DNA of 37,899 nt, taken from positions 1-37,899 of the forward strand of contig CANRHE010000009.1 in assembly GCA_947630335.1 (NCBI GenBank), given 5' to 3'. Shown here one piece after another: positions 33,204 to 37,899 of this stretch. Made by a program: the position numbers and the translations under genes. The DNA comes from an uncultured Sphingobacterium sp. Its GTDB lineage: Bacteria > Bacteroidota > Bacteroidia > Sphingobacteriales > Sphingobacteriaceae. The notes under the pieces are model-generated. The model was not told the DNA's origin and searched no databases. It was given only the letters and a program-made list of their open reading frames with translations. How positions within the stretch are numbered: the first letter of the stretch is position 1; every line of letters starts with the position of its first letter.

Positions 33204-35042
33204 TTATACTTGTTGTGTTTTTTGTGCAGATTGTAAACTGTAGAGATGGTGGTAGAGACCTGTTCCTTTTGAAAAGAGCTCAGTGTGATTGCCGAAATCG
33301 GCGACTTTACCATTTTCAATAACTAATATATTGTCTGCATTTTTTACAGTTGATAATCTATGCGCGATAATAATGGAGGTTCTGTTTTTCATTAACTCTT
33401 CTAAGGCTTCTTGAACCAGGCGCTCTGACTCCGAGTCCAATGCTGAGGTCGCTTCATCTAGAATAAGTATGGCTGGATCTTTGAGTAGCGCACGAGCAAT
33501 AGCAATACGTTGACGTTGTCCTCCCGATAATTTAACGCCACGTTCGCCCACTACTGTATCATATCCGTCAGGGAAGCTCATAATAAAATCATGCGCATTC
33601 GCCCTTTTGGCTGCCTCAATTACGCTATCCGCATTAGCATCCAAATGACCATAGTTTATGTTTTCGCGTATTGTACCTCCAAATAAAAGCACATCCTGTG
33701 GGACAATAGCAACTTGGTTACGAATGTCAGTTAGGGATATCCCATCGGCCGGAATATCATCGTAGTATATTTCACCAGCTTTGGGCGTGTAGAATTGCAA
33801 TACTAAAGAGGCAATAGTTGATTTTCCTGCACCACTAGGGCCTACTACAGCAATTTTTTGTCCTGCTTCTACAGTAAAGGATAAATTCTTTAAGATTTCA
33901 ATGTCAGGTCGAGTAGGGTATGAAAACTGAATGTTTTGAAAACTAAGCTTACCCATTAATGACTGTTTGATGGTTTTATTCTCAGCACTTACTGTAATAC
34001 TCTCTGATTTTTCATTGAGTATTTCAATAACACGCTCGGACGCCCCAAGTGCACGTTGTATACCTGCATACAATTCAGGAAAACTCCCCATTGAACCAGC
34101 TACAAACATGGAGTATAATATATAAGTCGTCAAATCACCTACTGTTATTTCTCCCGTAGACACTAAAGATGCTCCATACCAAATGACAGTGATGACTGCA
34201 CCGAAAATGCAAAAGATAATAAATGAAGCGAACAAACCTCTAAATGTTGCTCCTTTAATCGCTAAGCTAACAACATTATCTAGTTTCTTACTGTAACGTT
34301 GAGATTCGTAATACTCATTGACAAAAGCTTTAACGTTACTAATTCCTAATAGTGTTTCTTGAACAATGCTATTTGAATCAGCAAGTTGATCTTGCGTTTG
34401 TTTTGATAGCTTACGAATAAATTTTCCAAAGAAAATGGCTGCTACCACCAATATAGGCAGGATGCATAAATTAAGCAATGCCAACTTTGGTGATACCCAT
34501 ACGAGCAAAAGTACACCCAAGATTAGACTGATCGACTGTCTAATGACCTCAGCCAAAGTGGTTGTCATGGTATCTTGGATTTGTGATAAATCCGAAGATA
34601 GTCTACTATTCAATTCGCCCACCCGTCTATTGGCAAAAAAGTCAATAGGTAGAGTGATTAACTTCACATAAGAATCACGGCGGATATTAGCCAGTGATTT
34701 TTCTGCAATTTCGACAAATATGCGTATGCGAAAAAAAGACATAATGGATTGAAAAAGAAGGATCGATATCGATAGTGTGCCGATATACATCAGTTCAGGT
34801 TTTAACCATGGATATGTTTGCTTTCCTTGGGCCGCATCAATCATTGCTCCCAATAATGCAGGAAAGGATAACATAGTGATGCTCGATAAGATTAAGAAAA
34901 CCATACCGACTATGAATTTTCCTTTATAAGGCTTTAAGTAAGCGAAAATATGAAATGCTTTCTTAATTAATTCTTTGTTCAGTTTTGGTTTTGGTAAATC
35001 TTCAGCGTGAGAATCTCCACTATTCAATCTCGGTCTAGCCAT
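33204..35042 (-). CDS. MsbA-like ABC exporter (permease-ATPase fusion)
   Basis: A 612-residue half-transporter that would export lipids, drugs or other amphiphiles as a homodimer. A six-helix ABC transmembrane domain (about 40-330, opening AYLKPYKGKFIVGMVFLILSSITM) is followed by an ATPase domain with Walker A GPSGAGKS, Q-loop AIVPQDVLLF, signature KLSGGQRQRIAIARALLKDPAILILDEATSALD and switch His in IIAHRLSTVKNAD. The ATG of MARPRLNSG is chosen because an exact TAACTTTG box lies upstream, inside the longer ORF. MsbA-type lipid A flippase is one option, multidrug exporter another; sequence alone cannot decide. Confidence 0.88.
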   Translation of the reverse strand: MARPRLNSGDSHAEDLPKPKLNKELIKKAFHIFAYLKPYKGKFIVGMVFLILSSITMLSFPALLGAMIDAAQGKQTYPWLKPELMYIGTLSISILLFQSIMSFFRIRIFVEIAEKSLANIRRDSYVKLITLPIDFFANRRVGELNSRLSSDLSQIQDTMTTTLAEVIRQSISLILGVLLLVWVSPKLALLNLCILPILVVAAIFFGKFIRKLSKQTQDQLADSNSIVQETLLGISNVKAFVNEYYESQRYSKKLDNVVSLAIKGATFRGLFASFIIFCIFGAVITVIWYGASLVSTGEITVGDLTTYILYSMFVAGSMGSFPELYAGIQRALGASERVIEILNEKSESITVSAENKTIKQSLMGKLSFQNIQFSYPTRPDIEILKNLSFTVEAGQKIAVVGPSGAGKSTIASLVLQFYTPKAGEIYYDDIPADGISLTDIRNQVAIVPQDVLLFGGTIRENINYGHLDANADSVIEAAKRANAHDFIMSFPDGYDTVVGERGVKLSGGQRQRIAIARALLKDPAILILDEATSALDSESERLVQEALEELMKNRTSIIIAHRLSTVKNADNILVIENGKVADFGNHTELFSKGTGLYHHLYSLQSAQKTQQV

Positions 35043-35081
35043 TATATTGTGTAATCTAAATTGCTTGTTTAGTCTAACGAG

Positions 35082-35089
35082 CAAAGTTA
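35082..35089 (-). promoter_or_regulatory. Putative -7 box of the ABC exporter gene
   Basis: TAACTTTG on the minus strand (extended TAACTTTGC) matches TAnnTTTG and gives a leader of about 36 nt before the ATG at 35042. Confidence 0.5.
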
Positions 35090-35117
35090 GTAATATTGAA
35101 TGGCTAGGTTATCAGAC

Positions 35118-35651
35118 TTAAGTCAATTTTTTTGATTTTATGTACGTATACTGCTTATAAACGATGAATAATAACGCCATAAGAGACAAGGAAAGAGCAA
35201 AGATTATGATGTTGTCACTTCTATCTTCATTTTTTAAATCGTCGTGATGACTTCTTAATTTCTCATTTTCTGCTTGCAACTTGGATATCGTCTTCATATA
35301 TGCCGTCACCTGATCATCATATTGATTGGCTAACTGTTGGTATTTGACTGCATGAGCATCTTTTATTGTCAATAACTTACGTGTCTCTATGAATATTTTG
35401 TTGTCATGTTTTATGATCTCTTTAAGAATATCCATAGACTTCTGCATGTCTGCATTAGTTTTGAACAATCCGAAGATGCCTGTTTTTTTGGATAAGGAAG
35501 TGTCGAATGCGCCAAATTTTTGGGTTCGCTCGTTGAGTAAAGCATTCACTTTTGCTCTTTGGACTTCGAAAGAGCTGGTGTCAATTTCAATCGCCCGAGA
35601 TGATTTAACGCTGATTAGTAATACAAATAGTATATAAAAAATATTTTTCAT
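35118..35651 (-). CDS. Exported coiled-coil protein with C-terminal membrane anchor, unknown function
   Basis: A 177-residue protein not recognised as a named family. It has a signal peptide (MKNIFYILFVLLISVKSSRA), a helical, partly coiled-coil middle (SFEVQRAKVNALLNERTQKFGAFDTS and ISKLQAENEKLRSHHDDLKNE), and a hydrophobic segment at about 147-168 (IIIFALSLSLMALLFIVYKQY) followed by a basic tail. It would be anchored with the middle in the periplasm. It sits 75 bp upstream of the ABC exporter gene and 85 bp downstream of the SAM enzyme gene, all on the minus strand; no functional link is established. Confidence 0.7.
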   Translation of the reverse strand: MKNIFYILFVLLISVKSSRAIEIDTSSFEVQRAKVNALLNERTQKFGAFDTSLSKKTGIFGLFKTNADMQKSMDILKEIIKHDNKIFIETRKLLTIKDAHAVKYQQLANQYDDQVTAYMKTISKLQAENEKLRSHHDDLKNEDRSDNIIIFALSLSLMALLFIVYKQYTYIKSKKLT

Positions 35652-35736
35652 GTAATCGATTTTAATCTACTCGAGTCCTTGGACTTGTTGTAAATCATTT
35701 TGTTTAATCGATTCGATAAGATTTTATTTTCTATCC

Positions 35737-36519
35737 TTAAGATTTAAATTCAATCATGATCATTTCGTCTTGATAGAGACCAAGAAGTTGACTAGCATTT
35801 CCTTTGTTGATAGCAATCTCGAGGTAGTTGCTAATTCCGAACAAACATAACTTTTCGCCCTCAGCTACTTCATTGTAATGCCAGCTCATTCTATCAATAG
35901 TTTCGTTGCGCTTGAATTGTAGTACAAAATTTCTGCCTTTTTGTACTTCATTGAATAGTTCTTTACTAATATTACTAATGACATTTCCGAAAGAGTCAAT
36001 ATAGGCCACATGTCCTTTTATAGAATTGGATTCTACGATAGGTGATAACGTTACCTTTTGAAGAGATGATTCAATGGAGGATCCGAGCTCTGTGATAGGT
36101 AAGTCGTTCGCAATATGACAGGCAGCTTTAACGAGAATGTCAGCAAGAGGGAAATGCAAAAAACGAAGGTCTTGCATGATTTCAATCTCTACCAATTGAT
36201 CAGGTTTGTTTTCGCCCAATATTATACTGAAAATGCCGTTGTCTGCACCTACAAAATAATGTCCATTGTACTGCATAGCAATATATCTACACCCTTCCTG
36301 AAAAACAGTGTCTATACCGATAAGGTGAACGGTGTTTTTGGGGAAGTAATGGTATGCATTCTGAATAATGAAAGCGGCGTGTTGGATATTGAAAGAAGGT
36401 ATTTCGTGGGATATGTCTATGAGACGAACTTCGGGAAGCAAAGTCAATATGCTTCCTTTTAATGCAGCCTGGTAGAAGTCGCGGTGTCCTAAATCAGTTG
36501 TTAATGTTATTATCCCCAT
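35737..36519 (-). CDS. SAM hydroxide adenosyltransferase (DUF62 family)
   Basis: Members of this family (PF01887-type) hydrolyse S-adenosylmethionine to adenosine and methionine. The 260 residues open with ITLTTDLGHRDFYQAALKG, include HLIGIDTVFQEGCRYIA with Asp70 and Arg78, the ADNGIFS block, and FLHFPLADILVKAACHIA with His122. These fit the described Asp/Arg/His active-site set, with a spacing close to the archaeal enzymes. The C-terminal domain contains the YIDSFGNVISNI signature. It has its own -7 box. It is transcribed away from phoH across a long intergenic region with unusual repeats. Physiological role in bacteria is not known. Confidence 0.86.
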   Translation of the reverse strand: MGIITLTTDLGHRDFYQAALKGSILTLLPEVRLIDISHEIPSFNIQHAAFIIQNAYHYFPKNTVHLIGIDTVFQEGCRYIAMQYNGHYFVGADNGIFSIILGENKPDQLVEIEIMQDLRFLHFPLADILVKAACHIANDLPITELGSSIESSLQKVTLSPIVESNSIKGHVAYIDSFGNVISNISKELFNEVQKGRNFVLQFKRNETIDRMSWHYNEVAEGEKLCLFGISNYLEIAINKGNASQLLGLYQDEMIMIEFKS

Positions 36520-36584
36520 ACTTTCAACTCATTATGTACAATGAGCTTTTAATGTTATTAAAAATAATTTTTTTTAAAAGACTA

Positions 36585-36592
36585 CAAAGTTA
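36585..36592 (-). promoter_or_regulatory. Putative -7 box of the SAM hydroxide adenosyltransferase gene
   Basis: TAACTTTG on the minus strand is an exact match; the predicted leader is about 62 nt and contains a small dyad CTCATT-N6-AATGAG (36529-36546) before the ATG. Confidence 0.45.
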
Positions 36593-36654
36593 GTAAAACT
36601 GTTAGTTTTAATCTTTCTTTACCGTCAAAATAGTAAATATTTTTTAGAATTAAT

Positions 36655-36681
36655 ATTCCGTCTGTCGGAGGACGAAGGAAT
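36655..36681. repeat. REP-like imperfect hairpin
   Basis: ATTCC GTC TGTCGGAG GAC GAA GGAAT: ATTCC pairs with GGAAT and GTC with GAC around an 8-nt loop, with a 3-nt bulge (GAA) on one side. The bulged hairpin form and the isolated intergenic setting resemble bacterial REP elements; copy number is unknown. Confidence 0.3.
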
Positions 36682-36841
36682 CCACTTAAATTATCTCGTT
36701 TTATTCCACTAAATCTTACTATAACCTCGCTTTATTTATCAAATAAATATATAGGATGGACTATGCCTATCCATTTGATTGCTAAATTAGTTTCATAAAG
36801 AGATGTTCGTTCCTTATAAGTATTAAGTGCTACTTAAAGGA

Positions 36842-36950
36842 GGGTTTAATAAGGGGTTGATTCGGACTTCATACGGGTTTAACTCGGATTCATCCGAATG
36901 AAGTCCGAATGAAGTCCGTATGAAGTCCGAATGAAGTCCGAGCGATGTCC
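36842..36950. repeat. Array of ten 11-bp units that reverses orientation at the centre
   Basis: On the plus strand five 11-bp units run from 36896: GAATGAAGTCC twice, GTATGAAGTCC, GAATGAAGTCC, GAGCGATGTCC. On the minus strand, reading leftward from 36895, come GGATGAATCC (10 bp), GAGTTAAACCC, GTATGAAGTCC, GAATCAACCCC and TTATTAAACCC. The units point away from a centre at 36895/36896. The longest perfect inverted arms are 17 bp (36860-36876 with 36916-36932). The 11-bp period is close to one DNA helical turn. Confidence 0.75.
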
Positions 36951-37225
36951 GTACAAAATGTGAGTTATTGTAGAGGATGTAGGAAGCATTTGGTAATGAA
37001 TTCACGATACACGAAAGCTAATGAGGGAGAAAGGTTGTTTATTTTACTTATTAATAGATAATCATTTCTATAGAAATTAGTTGATAATAGATTTTGTAGC
37101 TTTTAAAGTGCTTTATCTAAAGTGTAGCACAAAATAAATGCATTTTTTGTTTAGTGGTTACAGAAATTTTTCAAAAAATCTTCCTTATATTTATTGTGAT
37201 AATTTTACCATTAAGACTAAGAATA

Positions 37226-37899
37226 TTGAGTGAGTTAGTAATTAACCTAGATGGAGTCAACCTAGTGACACTATGGGGGGCTGGCAATGAGAATTTTGAA
37301 TTTGTAAAAGAACAATACCCTAAACTACGTCTCGTTGCTCGAGGTAATGAGTTAAAGGTTTTGGGTGAGGAGTCAGAGCAGAGTGCATTTGAGCGTGTTT
37401 TCGCAACTGTCATAGATCATGTAAATAGGTATAACAAGCTGGAAGCTTTAGAGTTGGAGGAGTTGTTTGGAGCAACTTCATCGGTGGCTACTGTATCGGA
37501 TGATAAAGAGAATATAAAGCCCATTATGAAGGGTGAACCTATTGTGTATGGTCCAAATGGATTGGTAGTGCGTGCGCGTACGCCTAATCAGCTCAAGATG
37601 GTGAATAGTATTCTAAAGAATGATATTTTGTTTGCGATTGGACCAGCTGGTACGGGTAAAACGTATACTGCAGTGGCCTTAGCCGTTCGTGCATTGCGTA
37701 ATAAAGAAATTAAGAGAATTATTTTGACTAGGCCCGCTGTTGAAGCAGGCGAGAATTTAGGTTTTCTACCTGGTGATTTGAAAGAAAAGGTAGATCCTTA
37801 TTTGCGTCCGCTGTATGACGCTTTGGATGATATGATTCCAGCCGAAAAGCTCAAAGGGTATTTGGAGAATAGAACTATTGAAGTAGCTCCTTTGGCATT
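37226..37899 (+). CDS. PhoH family ATPase (partial, C-terminus beyond window)
   Basis: About 224 residues are visible before the window ends; absent from the ORF track because no stop is reached. It begins from TTG at 37226 as MSELVINLDGVNLVTLWGAGN. The N-terminal KH-like region continues with YPKLRLVARGNELKVLGEE. The P-loop DILFAIGPAGTGKTYTAVALAV and the family block RPAVEAGENLGFLPGDLKEKVDPYLRPLYDAL are clear. PhoH proteins are ATPases with proposed RNA helicase or RNase links. No in-frame ATG fits, and GTG at 37196 is less likely since it precedes the conserved start. It is divergent from the SAM hydroxide adenosyltransferase gene. Confidence 0.9.
   Translation, partial: MSELVINLDGVNLVTLWGAGNENFEFVKEQYPKLRLVARGNELKVLGEESEQSAFERVFATVIDHVNRYNKLEALELEELFGATSSVATVSDDKENIKPIMKGEPIVYGPNGLVVRARTPNQLKMVNSILKNDILFAIGPAGTGKTYTAVALAVRALRNKEIKRIILTRPAVEAGENLGFLPGDLKEKVDPYLRPLYDALDDMIPAEKLKGYLENRTIEVAPLA

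Larger units (their letters stand above)
36520..37225. other. Long non-coding region between DUF62 and phoH with repeat structures
   Basis: About 706 bp without a supportable gene. It holds the DUF62 promoter, an imperfect REP-like hairpin at 36655-36681, a weaker hairpin GGATGG-ACTATG-CCTATCC at about 36754-36772, and an array of 11-bp units at 36842-36950. The track ORF at 36823-37005 is just a translation of the repeats. The right end carries the phoH leader, where no exact TAnnTTTG box is visible. Confidence 0.6.

Noticed and set aside
36749-36776. tRNA-like or regulatory RNA fold GGATGG-ACTATG-CCTATCC
   Set aside because: Only a 6-bp stem with a wobble pair; no acceptor, anticodon or T-loop sequences are present.
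36842-36950. CRISPR array
   Set aside because: Units are 11 bp, directly adjacent without unique spacers, and they switch strand at the centre; no cas gene is present.
36823-37005. Minus-strand 60-aa ORF over the 11-bp repeats
   Set aside because: Its sequence (LHSDFIRTSFGLHSD) is only the repeat read in one frame; 11-bp units shift frame each copy and there is no start context or neighbour support.
37171-37413. Minus-strand 80-aa ORF
   Set aside because: It is antisense to the start of phoH, whose frame shows clear family motifs.

Overview
The window is about 38 kb of AT-rich, densely packed core chromosome. It looks like a Bacteroidota genome of the Sphingobacteriaceae (Sphingobacterium/Pedobacter-like). 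The basis is Bacteroidota-restricted families (DUF2480, DUF3108, DUF3109, DUF4920, CcmD-type, M56 plus TonB-plug-like proteins), recurrent TAnnTTTG -7 promoter boxes, mostly absent Shine-Dalgarno sequences, and lipoprotein and outer-membrane genes of Bacteroidota type. I see no rRNA, tRNA, CRISPR array, transposase or prophage, and no frameshifted gene. The last gene (phoH) runs off the right edge. Family names come from sequence recognition alone; no database was searched.

Layout. 1-8765: metG (TTG start) converges on a minus-strand folP-brnQ pair. Next come a minus-strand dapD-tsaC-DUF4920 operon, a plus-strand Hsp15-like S4 RNA-binding protein, a TPR lipoprotein and gltA. 8766-11578: a regulatory intergenic region, then a BlaI-type repressor and an M56 (BlaR1-like) membrane peptidase whose C-terminal half carries degenerate tandem TonB-plug-like repeats. 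11630-19426: uvrA, a polytopic DUF2157-like protein, an OsmC-family protein, a FadL-like porin plus SGNH esterase lipoprotein pair, and thiol peroxidase. 19525-25737: gmd, a membrane-anchored coiled-coil protein, a TerC/Alx-type protein with a polyprenyl diphosphate synthase, then DUF2480-DUF3108-DUF3109. 25799-29993: an envelope-biogenesis block (outer-membrane beta-barrel, LptC, PpiD/SurA-like foldase). 30143-33103: cytochrome c maturation (ccmB-ccmC-ccmD plus a DUF6427-like membrane protein) and a YtxH protein. 33204-36519: an MsbA-like ABC exporter, an exported coiled-coil protein and a SAM hydroxide adenosyltransferase. 36520-37225 is non-coding, followed by phoH.

Shared themes are envelope assembly (LptC, OMP, PpiD, MsbA-like exporter, polyprenyl diphosphate synthase, gmd, dapD), redox and stress (tpx, OsmC, Ccm) and housekeeping (metG, tsaC, gltA, folP, uvrA). 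The two least explained items are the BlaI/M56 module with its plug-like repeats, and a 109-bp array of 11-bp units that reverses orientation at its centre, in the DUF62/phoH intergenic region. I found no clear defence system or other wholly new system. Several ORF-track starts are too long; I shortened them using promoter position, spacing to the neighbouring gene and family length.
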